DNA from: Bugula neritina | Lineage: Eukaryota > Bryozoa > Gymnolaemata > Cheilostomatida > Bugulidae | DNA: 64,000 bases | Direction of reading: 5' to 3' | Assembly: GCA_964035545.1 (NCBI GenBank) | Contig: OZ037765.1 | Span: forward strand, 29,190,004 to 29,254,003 | Shown here: piece by piece, positions 50,701 through 64,000 of the stretch | How positions within the stretch are numbered: the first letter of the stretch is position 1 | Layout: every line of letters starts with the position of its first letter | The notes under the pieces: generated by a model | Told to the model about the DNA's origin: nothing | The model's database searches: none | The model's input: the letters and a program-made list of their open reading frames with translations, nothing else | Position numbers and translations under genes: made by a program

Positions 50701-53700
50701 TAAAAATTCATATAGTACAACGAATACTCTTATCTTATACACTTTGCAAAAACTATTTCAGTTAGTGAATATTGAAATATAGAAACTTGCTTGGGAGCAT
50801 AATTTATGCTATTTATTTGGTGAGCAAAGTTACAATGACAACTCGTTAACCATTATATGTCAGTCTGATTATTTATATTGTAATTTGACAGTTCACTAGC
50901 CAACCAATATATAGAGGGTGTGGGTTTGAGTATTTTACCTGAGATAGGCTTGTAACTTAGTACTATTGGGGAGTGCTAGTGGGAGCTCTGTTAGTACTGA
51001 TGGTAGCTGTTCACATATAAATAAGAAACCCCTGACCACTAGTTCAAGGTCGTTTAGGATGATTATATTGAGAAAACGTACTCACTAAGTGCATTGATGA
51101 CTTATTTCATGATTTTACACTTTAAACTTTTCTGCATTCTGTATTTGTAAACTAGATAGCCTATGTTTTTCGATACTTGAAACATTCAATTAGCAGAAAA
51201 ATTTTAAAAGTTTAATATCAAGTCAATCTATAGAACTATTTGTACTGAAATCTATTTTAAAGCTTTTAGATGTTAAATGTTTACTCAAATGCTATGCTGA
51301 ACTATTTACTTTCTAAAAAAGCACTTCTATAGCCTAGTTTGGATGTTACTGGAAAACTTGGAAAACTAGGTTAAACGATATAGCAGCATAGTGGACATAA
51401 CTCTTAACTAAAGTGAACAATAGGGTAACTTGTTGCTTTTTAAATTTCCTACAGTCTGACTATATTACATGATATTAATATATTTTTGTCAGAGTAGCTG
51501 GAAGTTGGATTACGGAATGAAAATGTAGTTATTCCAAAAATATACGTTGCTTAAAGTACAGTCTGCCATAGAAAAGACATTTTAATTAAGACTTATAACA
51601 TGCTAAAACTATTCAAAGTTTCAGTTTTATTTATTCTGCATCTGATCTATAAACTGCAACCTAAATGATAAAACAAAAAATTAAAATTCGAAGTTGCAGA
51701 TGTTATTTAATTACTCATGTTTGATTTTACGTGAATGTTTTGCTCAATTGCACTTCAAGTAAACAATATTTTATGTCATTTTAGTTGGTCTTTGGTTCTT
51801 TGGTGGTGTACGGCCCAGCTCTCTCTATCTCAGCAGGTAAACATGATATCAGTTGATGCAGACTTACATAATAATTATATTGGTATATCATTTACATAAA
51901 CCTTTGATTATTAAAATGTTTTTATATTCTAGTGACTGGAGTAAACATATGGCTGGCAGTATTGTCTGTGACATTGATTTCAATACTCTACACAGTGCTG
52001 GTTAGTCTTCATATAGCCATATATATACTTTACACTGTCAGCACTGCAACCCTGTTAATAGATGATCTAATCTGTTTATACTAATGCCTATAATATTAAA
52101 AATAAGGCAACAAAATATTTGTCAATAAAATAGTTTATTGGCTGAAAAGCTTTTCAATTTTGTTGCGAAAAAGAAGTTTTAGTTTTTTTATATTCCCATT
52201 TGGCTTGGCAAGATTTATTTGACAAAACAAAAGAGTTATAAGATTAGATTTCACTAATTCTACTCAAATATTTCCCAAATGCCGAGATTGTTTTTTGACT
52301 CGCACCAAAAATAGTAAGGCAGCTGTCAAAGTGACATTTTCCAACACTTTTGAATACAAATATTGAGTCACGGTAAATGCCCAATTAATTGAAATGTGGA
52401 TCCTTGTGCAAACATTTATGTGTAGGAACACAACAGAATATTATCAAAACTACTGACAGCCAAACTTGTTGGTTGCTCAGTTTGTGCCGATATAGTGGAA
52501 GTAAATTTGCCCTGATTTTTAATATGGATTATGCAATTATTATGTAAATAAATCACACTTAACCATCATCAGAGCTGCGTTGATCAAAGAGAACAATTAT
52601 AGTTACCAGCATGAAGTAAGAAAGTTGCTGATACATCTGGTTTGCTTTGCTCGAAGAGTTCAAACTAGCGAGCTATCAATATGCTTATTGCAAACCAGTA
52701 ATTCAAATAACTTTAGATGTGTTAATGTTACAGCAGGCTAGAGTTTCATAAGAGCCCTTTAGTCTTTTTGTAAATTATCAGAGTTAAATAGCAGTTTGAT
52801 AAAAGCGTTACTTCTAAAATATCTTCTCAGCAAAACCCAAGCCTTATGACAAAGAAAGCTTTCTAACATCTGTACAACTTCTATAGAATATATATTAACA
52901 TTTAGCATTACGAATACTTCATAACCTTCAGTAAAATCTTCTTTTATTTTTCGAAGTTGTTAACAGTTACTAAGCACTGTGATTTTATTAGACTCCAAAT
53001 AATAATGCTATGATGTAATATAGTCTGCAGTCTTGAAATATAAACTTGAAAGCTTTTACTATAAATAATTTTATGTAACATAAAGAATAAATTGAAGCAT
53101 AATCTGAATTTACATTTAGAAATCACATACAAATTATATTTTATTTATTCTAAAAACAAACTTGTATTTTCAGGGTGGACTAAAAGCTGTTATGTGGACA
53201 GATACCCTTCAGCTACTCATTATGATAGGTGGTGTGTTTGTTGTTCTCATCTATGGAACTATTAAGGCTGGGGGAATCGGGGTGATCTGGGAAGCCAGCC
53301 GTCAAAGTGGTCGCCTGGACATGCTAGAGTGAGAAATTTTTTAACCATCTTGAGGTTTTTAAACTTTGTTAAAAGATATGAACTTTTTATATTCTTTCAA
53401 TATTTAATTATTTAAGCATCGACTAGACCCAAGATTACTAAATATTATATTTATAAACCAGTTAGTTGATTACGAGAGAGCAATAACATTTTTAGCCAGT
53501 TGCAGATCTAAAGGTTTTGTAGGTTGACCTAATAGAGTACATAGAATGTGTTGGGGAATTTAAATAAAGCTTTTCAAAGTTTATCAGCTTTAAAATCATG
53601 AAATTTAGCAATAGCTCTTTTAATAGCAAATGCCCTAAACATCGAAATTGAAATACTTTAGAGCAAAAAAGGTGTTTGAAGTTGACCCAAGAGCTAGGCA

Positions 53701-56700
53701 CACTATTTGGGGTTTGGCTCTACACGGCATTGTACTGTATATTAGCGCTTATGGCTGCTCCCAGACGTCTTTTCAGCGCTTTATGGCTCTGGAGGAAAGC
53801 AAATCTAGCAGACTGCTGTGAGTATTTATATTTAGCTTTGAGTATATAAGTACTTTTAGTCTTATTTCATAGTCATGTTGCTATGAATAAATTGACCTGT
53901 AAACACTATAACAAAGTACGTTAATTATAGTAGAGCATGTTGATATACTCTAAGGCACAGCAGGATAAGTGACACAGTGACTACAGTGACTGCATGACTA
54001 CAGTTGCGACTGCATTTGAAACTTTAATAAACAGATTTCTTTCAAACCTATGAAATAAATTAAAATTAATCTCATTTACTTCTACATCCAGCACTTTATT
54101 TGTGGTTGTATAGTAGGGGGCATACTGTATTACATGATAATAGGTCTACTATATTTTATTCGGTATATAATGTATACAAAAGGTAGTCAATTCATTATAC
54201 ACACTTGTATGTATTGCATGCATATATAGACATATAGATATTTCTTCTTCAAATTAATATCTAAGCAAATTGATATGCTATATACACTGTTATTTAGATT
54301 TTGAAGAGAAAAATTCAAATTAAAACTAATAACGGTATTAAATGCTGATATGGAGAACTTGTTGATATAATTTGACATTAATTTACTTAATCTTGACAAC
54401 ACAACATTAAATCAGAATGTTATTTTAGTCTATAATTTCTAATAGCTGCATCTTTGGCATCATATAAAAATCAAACTTTCTTTTCTAAAGCACAGACTTA
54501 ACTTTGCATAAAATTATATAATTATACACTATTGCTGGTTTCTTTGGCGTAATCTGATTTGTGTCGGAACTCCCTATGTTTTGTTAGCTCATGATTATGC
54601 AATAAGTCATACAAGTTTGAGCATCAAAACTGTATGATGTAATTACCATGGTATCATGAAAACACCCAACATTAAGCGCCAACACCAAAATCATCCTACC
54701 ATCATATTACGAATCATTTTAATTAACTGGTAGTTGATGATATATCCTGAAAGTTATTTCATTTCAACATTATAGAATTAGTCATAATAATATTTAGATT
54801 GAGTAAAAAGCCTTATATTTGAAATGTGTTAGTTTTTGCTTCTTGCATGATTTTATTGTTCAATATAGTAGGATATTTAACTTACTATATAATAAACAAC
54901 AATTGTAAAATTTAGTCAGCAGTATTGGCAGCAACCTATGCTCACTTAGTACTTCAGTTTTATTTATTAAAAGTAATAAGTTAAAGTTAAATAGTGAAAG
55001 ATTTAGCGCAGCTAGTTTCAACTATTTGCTATATAAATAATTATTTTTCTATATTTTAGAGTTTTCTGGCTGACTGGTGCATTCAGTTCGTTGATAGGAA
55101 TATGCTGCGGGCTTGTAGGTCTGGTTATATTCTACCACAACAGGTACTGTGATCCCATATCGAATGGCCAGCTATTCAGTATTGATCAGGTAAAGTGGTC
55201 AATTTATTACTATGTTGCGTAATAGCTAAGGCTCTTTTTATTCTTTGACATGCAGGCTTAATTCACAAGTTTCACGGTTTAGTAATAACAGTTTTTATTT
55301 TTATTTATACTTTATATAATTTTTTTACTTTAAAACAACTCTAACTTGTTTGTTTAAAAAGTAAGTTTCGTATAGTTGTTGTCCTATTATCATCTTTCTA
55401 TTATTGTCATGTTATTGTTATATAACTACTAACTTTCTACATAAATTGTAAAGTGACAGTCTGAAATTCTCCATTAATTTATTAAAAAGGGAGTCATCCT
55501 CAATTTATAGCGTAGTATGTTATATTATTATATATTATATTATATATTATTATATATCATATTTGTATTTTGCAGCTTTATCCTCGTTATGTCATGCAGT
55601 TGATGGGAAACTTGCCAGGTCTACCTGGATTCATCTTGTCGGCAATATTGAGCGCATCACTCAGGTAATGCAGGAAAATGAATTACTTCTACTATATAAA
55701 ATGCTTATGCTGCCAGTTTTGAATAGAAGAACTTACCAATGTCATAAAGATATAGAATAACATTTTGGAATTTTGCAAAATCTAAAAATAAATTATTGCT
55801 AAAATTACCAGTTTGATTGTCTTTATACTGGTTTATTATTGAAGAGAGCTCAGTGGAAGTTCTTTTGCAAATTTTGGCAAACACAATCTTCCTCTCTAAT
55901 TGGTAAATTATAGATGAGAAACTTAACCTACAGAGCATGGAAATACCTATTCTGTAGGTATTTGCAGAATTGTAAATTGATGGGTCTAAAGTCGTAGCCA
56001 AACAATTGTCAATGAACATTTTGTTTTGTTAACCGTATATAGATGTTATAGCCACAACACTTTTAGCGATAACAAATTTCATAGCTCACATACTATTATA
56101 ATTATTTTCCACTCAATCATCTATAGACTACTAGTTCATTGTATACGTATTATAACTATTACAGCGGTATTATAGCTGGAAATTACATACACAGCATGCA
56201 AGAAATGAATATTGCATTAAAATGTAAATTGCATGTTATTCCACATACCTGTTGAGCATCTCTCAGACTAGCCTTTAAGAGATTATATGATTTATTTGCA
56301 GCTCTCTCAGCTCTTCAATGAGTGGCCTGACAGCTGTCATACTGCAGGACTTTATCCGACCTTTCACCCCAAATATGACCGACAAGAAAGCAACAATTGT
56401 GTCTAAATTTGTAACTCTCGGTTTGGGTGGTGTTTTGATGGCCCTTGTTCTTGTTGCTATGAATGTTGGAGTTGGGCTATTTACGGTAAAAAATAGAGCT
56501 TTTCTATAAGCAGCTCTAAGTTGGTGGTGACTGAGTGCAGTAGTTTGAAGTCCTCAAGTTTGTAGTTGAGGGCTGAGATTGGAACTTTGAACCCCCAACT
56601 CCGAGCTGCTAATATATAATTTAAAGAGTATACATTAGTAGTTCTGTGCAATGGATCTGCTTAATATGTCACAGAATACAAATTTTCATCATCAAAACGA

Positions 56701-58909
56701 TTAAAATGTTTTAATATAAAAAGTTGTAATTTTAGACTGCTTTTGCACTTGGCGCTATGTTTGGGGCTCCGACAGTAGCAGTGTTCGCCGTAGGAGTATT
56801 CCTACCAATAGTGAACCAGCTGGGTGCTATATTGGGCTATCTATCTGGAGCAGGTATGAGTATAAAGTGCTGTGGTCGCCTTTATTAGTCTGTAACTGTA
56901 TATATGTTATGCATGTTGGAGGGTTCCAATTATTAGGATTCAGCAATTAAAAAGAGAAGATAACCCTGTAAAACCTCACAATAAACATTTTAAATAAAAT
57001 AATAGTCCCAGATTTTTAAATGACAACAGACATAAGTAAAATATAGTGCTATCTACCACATTTTTTAAATATATTATGATTTCGGATTTAAATAAAGTTT
57101 ATTTTGCAATATCTAGTAAGCTAAGCAACATATATTCTGGCGGAGATAGAAACATCATTGAAGTTCATGTTTTAACTCACTTAGTACTGTGGATTCAGTG
57201 TATATTCACTAAAAAATAGGCCAACTGTTCAAAGATTTGAACCCTAATTACAATGCACGTTGTTTTTCTATCTTCATACAGCAAGTGGTATAAGAAATAA
57301 TATTATAAATGTATTACTTTCTTCTGTGAAATTATACTAAAGTTTACATTAAAACTGTTTCCGCTTAAATATATGTTAGCTTTATTAAAGGCAATTGATA
57401 GATGTTGACTTTATTGTAGGTTTTGGTGCGTGGATGGGTTTTGGTGGTCTGACAGCAATGCCATTTATATATCGGTATCCAGTATCTACAGCAGGATGTA
57501 ATGTTACAGATGTTAACTTACTTAACAATTTAACATCTCCAGTGTATGACCCAAGTACTTGGGACCCACAGTCTCATTACAGGTATTGGTGTGGATGTAT
57601 CGTTTATTTTATGCCCTTTAAATGTGAAATAAGAATAAATTTTTGTAGCTAGCAAATGAATAGACTTACGAAGTTAAGCGTTTTCAATTGGCGAGACCTA
57701 CAGCTAAATTTATATGAACAAGTAACAAGAGCAATGAACAGGAAAAAATTTAATATTGCATACCCTATTTAAAACTTCATACATTATGTTCCTTTTTTCA
57801 AAACGTATAATACAAAGTAAAATTTTGTACTTTTAGATCTGGACTTAGTGGTTTTTATGACATCTCTTACACCTGGATTGGAATTCTAGACATGCTGGTC
57901 ACAGTTGTAGCATCAATCATCTTTAGTCACATTATCCGTGAGATTTCTAAGATTCACAATTAAAGTAGCTTAATTAACATAACATATTGATAAGAACTTG
58001 CGACTTATTAAATAAATTTAGCGGCTTAAAGGAAAAAGTTTATAGTTTCAAGTTTAGATATATTGAAATGGTTGTTTATCTGTGTTGAGTTTAACAATAA
58101 ATTAAAAAAGCTAAGCAACACTGATTAAAAACAACGAATTTGGAGTATTAAATTAGTATATAGTCGAACAATTTAATCTTAATGCTTGCTAGAAAAGTTA
58201 TTAAATTAAGCAAAAGGCGATCTTTAATTTATTGAGAGTAAATAAATCAAAATTTTCTGAACTTTTGAATTGTAACTAAGCCAAGTGAGTTAAAGAACTT
58301 GTAAAAATTTTGTGAGCAACACTCATAAAAATTGACTTGGGCTCAGTTTTAAAAACAATATAACTATATTATAATGATAGAATAGAAGAATAACCATAAT
58401 ATTATATGTGAACTTGTATGTGAAACTGGTAAACCTAATGTCTTAGATACATGTATAAGCTTGGTCTCATTCTTCAAATGTAGGCCTGATAAAGAAAGAC
58501 ACAGAAAAAGTAGACAGCAAGCTACTCTCTCCCCTTCTCACTCATGCCTGCTGCTTCATGCCAAAAATGTGGAGAGACAGAATTAATTTCAACGATTGTG
58601 ATGAAGAGGTATGTTAGGCTTTATTTCTTTCTTATTTTGAAATAGTCCAATGAAAGCTCATAAATTATATCTATAAATACTTAAATAATTAATTATATTT
58701 GAGAATTAGCCTTGCTTCTCTGGAAACTGTAGACTTTGTCCCTGATTATTATTATGACCTTAATGGCTTTGTTGATCTATATTATAAAGTTTGTATTTTG
58801 CTCTGAGACGTTGATTTCTCAGGTCACTGATGAAAGTAATAAAAGCACAAAGAAAGAGACGGTAGAAGTATTGAGTGAGTCATCAGAAGTCGAAAACTCC
58901 AAGCTGTGA
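47785..58909 (+). CDS. SLC5-family Na+/solute symporter D (divergent paralogue), 15 exons, 610 aa
   Basis: Exons: 47785-47963, 48841-49000, 49770-49835, 51785-51836, 51933-52000, 53174-53328, 53662-53817, 55060-55189, 55576-55664, 56302-56485, 56736-56853, 57420-57582, 57837-57937, 58484-58608, 58823-58909. Sizes of exons 1-13 equal those of gene A; exon 14 is 6 nt longer. The first ATG (MEQLYF) matches MEPIYF of the others; GTG codons at 47776 and 47779 are not needed. Conserved: TTKEYLLAGKKMHWFPV, PGEVYTFG, GGLKAVMWTD, YCDP loop, LPGLPGF, SSLSSSMSG, NVGVGLFT. It is much more diverged than A-C are from each other, with a different lysine/glutamate-rich tail ending ENSKL, yet residues 470-507 are nearly identical to them. 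Probably an Na+-coupled importer with its own substrate range; substrate unknown. Possible poly(A) signal at 59595. Confidence 0.93.
57470..57582 (+). other. Exon 12 conversion tract in gene D
   Basis: 113 nt that differ from gene C (41402-41514) at only two positions, although the 50 nt of the same exon just before and the intron just after are clearly diverged. They encode the loop RYPVSTAGCNVTDVNLL and onward, with two N-glycosylation sites. Confidence 0.85.
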
Positions 58910-60219
58910 TAAAAACTTTGTCTCGCTTAAAACATATAAAGAACTTTCAAAAATAGAACTAGTTCTATGCCATTATGATGAATATGATGTTAGCAATAAA
59001 GCTGATGTAAAACCTCTATATTGCAAATGTCATGAATGGGATTTAAGTATAACTAAAATTATTAAATGAAGCGTAGAAAGAGAAGTTTTCTTGGAAAAGT
59101 TGTAGCTTTCAGTGAAAAGAAAACTCCTAAGGATTATATTTTCTTTTCATGCTTTATATTGTAACGTAATAATTTAATGCATTTTATAGTTTTTATTATC
59201 CCCATTTTCTATTTGCTCATTAACAGGGATTGCATAATTAGGACATTTTCTAGCAGTAATAGTCTTGGGATGCTTTTGTAGTAGTAATTCTACATTCGTT
59301 TTGTAAATATTTATGTTTTGATATGCTAGCATATGCAAAAGGAAAGCTGAGGCTGCAGCGCTATATCTTAAATCTACCTGCTAGCTGTTATATTGACTAC
59401 AAATATGCTATAAGCTCTATCTTCTCTCATAATGTTATGTTATACAAGTATATTAGTTTGTCGCCAGTAAATTCATCAACTCATTAGATCATTGTATTTA
59501 TTTTTAAAATAATCAATGTACAAAATCATAATGGTTTTTATTCTAGGTTGAGTTAATATATATTGATATTTTAGCCAACAATGTTTATATAGCAAATAAA
59601 AGTAGTTTATAATTATCAACTTTTGCAATGTTGAATAATGTAATTCGCTATTGGCACATTTCAATAATGGTTTTGAATGTTTATTCTTCATTTCTTTATA
59701 TGCAAAGCTTTGCCAAAGTAATTAAATATAACTTTGTATTTTCAGCATACATTCTTCTAATTTTACTATCACAAAAACAATAAACATGAATGCATTTTGG
59801 CTGAATACAGTATACTTTTCAAATTATTCCTCAAAAAGCTAAAACTGTTTATTTAAGTTGCTTATGGCGAAATGTTTTCGATCACTAGAGAGTCTTTCCC
59901 TGTGGTTTATTTTTATGTAGATAGTATATTATGTAAAAACTATTAGCTGATATTTCAGTTCAAGCTTCAATTGATTAAGCACATGCAATAATAAAATCTG
60001 CAACATGCAAGACAGATAACCCATTTGCTTTTCAACTTCTATGATAATAAGGCCGTGCAGCTTGTTTATGCTAACAAATTCAAAAGGTTAAATCTAACAG
60101 GATACCCAACTGGGATGCACAGTTTGCAGTGCCAGTTTAGATTGGATTAAAAATAGTCAACTTTTATCTTAGCTTGTGAACTTAAACTTCGCACAGAAAA
60201 AGTAGCCCATGGATTTAAA
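58910..60219. other. Gene D 3' UTR and intergenic DNA
   Basis: No coding exon recognised. AATAAA at 59595-59600 is a possible poly(A) signal. Open frames at 58875-59069 and 59476-59691 show no motif; the first overlaps the gene D stop in another frame. Confidence 0.5.
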
Positions 60220-63200
60220 ATGACTATTAAGCTTTTTCTACTCTCTTTATGTAAGTCACCGTAATGCATTTTATATTCTTTTGACCTTAGTTCTTAGTAG
60301 ATGTACTTGTTAAATTTTATTTGTTACATTTTCTTAAGTAGGGGTGATTTGAAAACTTGCGGAAAAATCTACAACAAAATATATTATTTAAAAGCCTTCA
60401 AAACTACAAATATTAGCCAATATAGGCTCTATAGAAGACACTGTTTTATATAAACAATAAGAAAAATATTATAAATATTTTATTTTCTTTTATAAGCTTA
60501 GATATGATTAGATTTTATATATCTTTGATGCACAATTTGAGTTTTAGCGACACAAAACTATTTATAGCAATTGAAAATAACTCTAAAAGATAAAAAACAA
60601 ATTTTGTACGATACAATGCACCATGTTACATACAATATATAATATTAATAGAGCTTCAAATCTATTAACTATTATTATATGCTTCAATAGGTGCATGTAA
60701 GTACCATACAGTGTAGAGCTGTAAATCAGAGTGAAGTGTCAAAGTTTGTTAATGACTTCTTCGACTTTAAAATAAAAGAGAACCCCAGCTTGGCCTCCAG
60801 CTATGGCATAAACAAGTATCAATACCTGGTAGAAGAGTGGAATGATGTTGCCTTTCAGCGGAAAATTGTAAGTAACATCTCTACAGTTGCAGATATCTTA
60901 CTTTAAAGAACATAATGTTATCAGCTTTCAGTATCATAACTTTTCACTTCAAGGAATCTGTTGACAATCAGTTAGTAGAGTAATGAGTGAACAAATACAA
61001 TCTAGAAAGTAACTTGATAGCGTTTAGTATATTATATTATTGTATATAATGGATATGATATTGAGATTTGAAATAACTTTATTAGAGGTAGTTTTAAAAT
61101 GCCGAAAAAGCCTTATTAAATTGTTTAGACAGCTTTTAAACACTTTTATGAAACTGATCATACAGCTGGCATTAATATCCTATAGCGTTATACTGCTGTA
61201 AGCAAGTGCAGTAAATGAAATACCCCGAGCTGTATTTTCATTCATGTTAAAGGTAAAAACTACTTCTGTGCCCTTAACTAACATTATCATGATTAAAGTT
61301 CTAACTGGGATTTTGATATCTTGATACTTTCTTGCTGTAGAACAAGAGTGAAGAGTTTCTACTCAGAGTAAAAGATTACTTAGCAGAAACTCTTGAGAAA
61401 AAGGAAGATGAATTGACACTTAAAATCATGGAGCACAGTCTAGAAAAATTCTTATCAGGATCTAAGTATATGAAGTTAGTAGTTTACTGAAAGTCTGTAC
61501 TTGCGTGTGCTTGCAGAGTACTTCAGATATGATCTAACAATATAGCTACTTATATGGTGTGTACCTGCTTTATTTACTTCAATGTGTATTATACTGGTGC
61601 CTAACTAGTAGATGTATTTGATAGTGAAATATTGTCCTTGAACTTTGAATTATATTTTGATCCTATTAGAAAAAAGACAAGCTCTATATGTTAGCTTTTG
61701 AGCATTAGAATGGACTATTTATTTAGCTAGATATAGCTAAATAAATAGGCATCATGGAATATTATATTTCAAACAATATTAAAGTTGTCCCTGTTCTAAA
61801 ACATCTCTCATGCATACTAATATTTCTTGTAGTTATACTAAAACACTGAACGTAGATTTAGCAAGCATTAAGACTGCAGTAACTGTTACAAACCCAGTAG
61901 ACACAGAAGGAGAGTTATTCTTCTGGCATCAGCAAATTGTAGAATATCAACAAGTTGTACGTACTTCTCTATTTGTTTATTAATAACACTCATTGCAATT
62001 ATACTACATGGGTTTTGTAACTCATTTATTTATTTGTAATTGCTTAATTGAATTAAAGAGCAGAAGTATTTTAGTAAATTGTTGTAGAATTCAACTTGAA
62101 ATATTTTACAGGTGACAAGTAGCCATTTTTAATTGTTTAGTAGCCTCAGCTATAACTGTTGGAGAAAAACTAAGCTAAACCTTTGTAACTCAAAAACTAT
62201 TATGTTATTTTAGCAACACGAAAACTGGCTCAATCTGTTTTTAAGAAGCGACCACATCATTTCAAGTTATCATAAATTCATGTAGAACATTATCATTTTC
62301 AAATATTTTTCAAGTAAGTTGTGAAAACTATTATAAAACATGATCTCAGTTAGGGCATAATATTCCTAGACCCTAGCTCAAAAATATATTTCATCTAGGA
62401 GTACAAATTCAATTAATTCTGAAGTTGTCTTATCCTAGCTGTTCATCACTTATGATTATTCTACTTCTTTAAAAATAATCTACTTTGACCTTCTCAGAGT
62501 AGTTGTTTGACATTAATATCTGATGTTGTCTGATTTAAAACCGAAAATCAGTTATAACAAATAATGTAAATAGTTTATTATTTCTATCATGAATTGGGTA
62601 GTAATTTCAAAACAAGAATTACCTTCTCTTGCTATTTATTATTCCATTTGCCAAGACAGGGTTCCTGTTAAAGCAAAAGTATCTGAATTCTAGGCGATTA
62701 CCCTCACTTCTTGATAGTTGTGTAGAAGCAACTCTCATATAGTAAGTCCTCTATAACTGAAAGTCATAGCATGTGGCTGAGTTTATTATACTTATTATAC
62801 TTAATTAACTCATGTGTACTTTTACAGTTAACTCAGTTATTAACTCATCTGATGTTCTCTGTCTTTAGTTTACTGATCAGTTAGCTCTTCTGGATGAAGG
62901 AATTCAGACAGGATTAACACCAGCCAAGACTACTTGTGTAAGTTTATTGTCATCAAACTTTGCACTATTCTAGTTTACATATATAAATTATACCCTAACA
63001 CTATTTGTTTTCGCACATTTTTTCTGCTGCTTGCAAATCAGAAAATGCAGCATTTTTCTTTTTGTGAGTCAGCATGAATGAAACAGTCAACTGTTCATGT
63101 CATTATACAGAAACATGATATACTTTTCTATGAATGTTCTTAATTAGGCATGCAGCTGCTATAGAAACTATTCTGTTCAAAATATATAACAGCAAGGATC

Positions 63201-64000
63201 TTATTGGCGTAGCTGTATAGTGTAATCTGTTACATTTACTATTCTGTATTATTGTTTCACCATTGTTCTAATAACTCATAATATTGTGGGCAAAACTTTA
63301 CTCTTCTCTCCTCAACAAGCAGATGCTGAGAGATCAGTTCTCTGCTAAAGACAATTATTCTCTTCTATAACACATGTTGCCATATTCTTCTGTCACTTGT
63401 TTAGGAATATGTGTTGAATCTGTTTAAAGACGCTGTGGGAGAATCATTTGATGGGTTCTTTGCTTTTCAACCTTACATTGATTTGAAGATAAATGTGACA
63501 GACCTGTAAGTTATCAGCTCATAATTGGAATATTTCATTCCCCTGCAGCTCTCAGTGTATCTATAATTGTTAGTATGTTCTGGTTATTGGAATTTGCTAT
63601 TTTTAGACCAAAGTTCAATGAAGGTGAAATAAATTGTGAAGTTCTTAGAAACCGAATGATTCAGTTTATTGAAAAACTTGAAAATGTAAGTAAAACTTAC
63701 CATTTTTTTGTTGCTGTAAAATATAAATTAACAGGCACCTCATTTTTTCAAATAAATTGTAACATGAATTAATTTTACAAATATTTCATAGTAAGAATGC
63801 GATCATGTATGACTCATATACCCATGTGCTAGTTAATAACTTCTTTAGGAATACTTGCCGCACTGTCGTCCTGTGGGCTCTGCGTCTGCATTACCAGGGG
63901 GAGATAAATACTACGAGGCAGCGTTGAAGCATTACACTGCTGACTATGTAACCCCTGAATATGCTCATCAGTTGGGACTGAAGGAAATACAGAGAATTAC
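60220..64000 (+). CDS. DUF885-family protein, 5' part, cut by window end
   Basis: Exons: 60220-60250 (tentative), 60719-60867, 61341-61465, 61833-61956, 62869-62937, 63405-63505, 63607-63685, 63849 to beyond 64000. From the second exon on, all junctions join in frame. The N-terminal part (VNDFFDFKIKENPSLASSYG) and the end (LKHYTADYVTPEYAHQLGLK, after GSASALPGGDKYY) are hallmarks of DUF885, a family related to zinc-metallopeptidase folds; the part that would hold metal ligands lies beyond the window. The tentative exon 1 encodes MTIKLFLLSL, which would start a signal peptide and suggest secretion, but only one weak acceptor (GTAGAG|CT) keeps the frame, so the start is the least certain part. 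No molecular function is established for the animal proteins. Confidence 0.82.

Overview
The window is animal nuclear DNA: AT-rich, with small exons, GT-AG introns, microsatellites and several retroelement families. The mix of tRNA-derived SINEs, a hammerhead-ribozyme repeat and an SLC5A8/12-like transporter array suggests a marine invertebrate, perhaps a lophotrochozoan; the phylum cannot be fixed from sequence alone.

Layout. At 298-410 (minus) lies the first recognisable coding exon of an LHPP-like HAD phosphatase. A tRNA-Thr-type SINE (486-720) follows, then a young 5.4-kb Ty3/Gypsy-class LTR element (797-6161). Its LTRs differ at two positions in 353. It keeps gag, a protease and the zinc-binding end of integrase, but lacks reverse transcriptase, RNase H and the integrase core. 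It also has an extra zinc-finger ORF that appears to take its ATG from a tiny upstream exon by splicing. From 6.2 to 11.5 kb there is no gene, only low-complexity DNA and a fold-back repeat.

The core, 11.5-58.9 kb, is a head-to-tail array of four intact SLC5-family sodium/solute symporter genes, called A, B, C and D here (617, 610, 609 and 610 aa). All have the same 15-exon structure with the same phases. B and C are closest to each other, A is intermediate and D is clearly divergent. Yet a 113-nt piece of exon 12, encoding a glycosylated extracellular loop, is almost identical in all four, including D: a sign of local gene conversion. Gene A has one GC-AG intron. Gene C has a glutamate in an otherwise hydrophobic helix position. 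B and C share a CCAAT-box promoter block held between short inverted repeats. An inverted, stop-containing copy of exon 1 lies just upstream of gene B.

Introns and spacers carry mobile DNA: two tRNA-Thr-type SINEs with target duplications (24.85 and 28.27 kb), a decayed Ty1/Copia relic (about 35.4-36.15 kb), a 509-bp (AC)n tract, and in gene B intron 1 a partial dimer of a repeat with a type I hammerhead ribozyme on the minus strand in each unit (22.85 and 23.35 kb). The latter resembles a retrozyme or a Penelope-like terminal repeat.

From about 60.2 kb to the right edge, on the plus strand, lie the first eight exons of a DUF885-family protein gene, cut by the window end. The four transporters would act at the plasma membrane to import small organic anions or vitamins with Na+; the flanking genes show no evident functional link to them.
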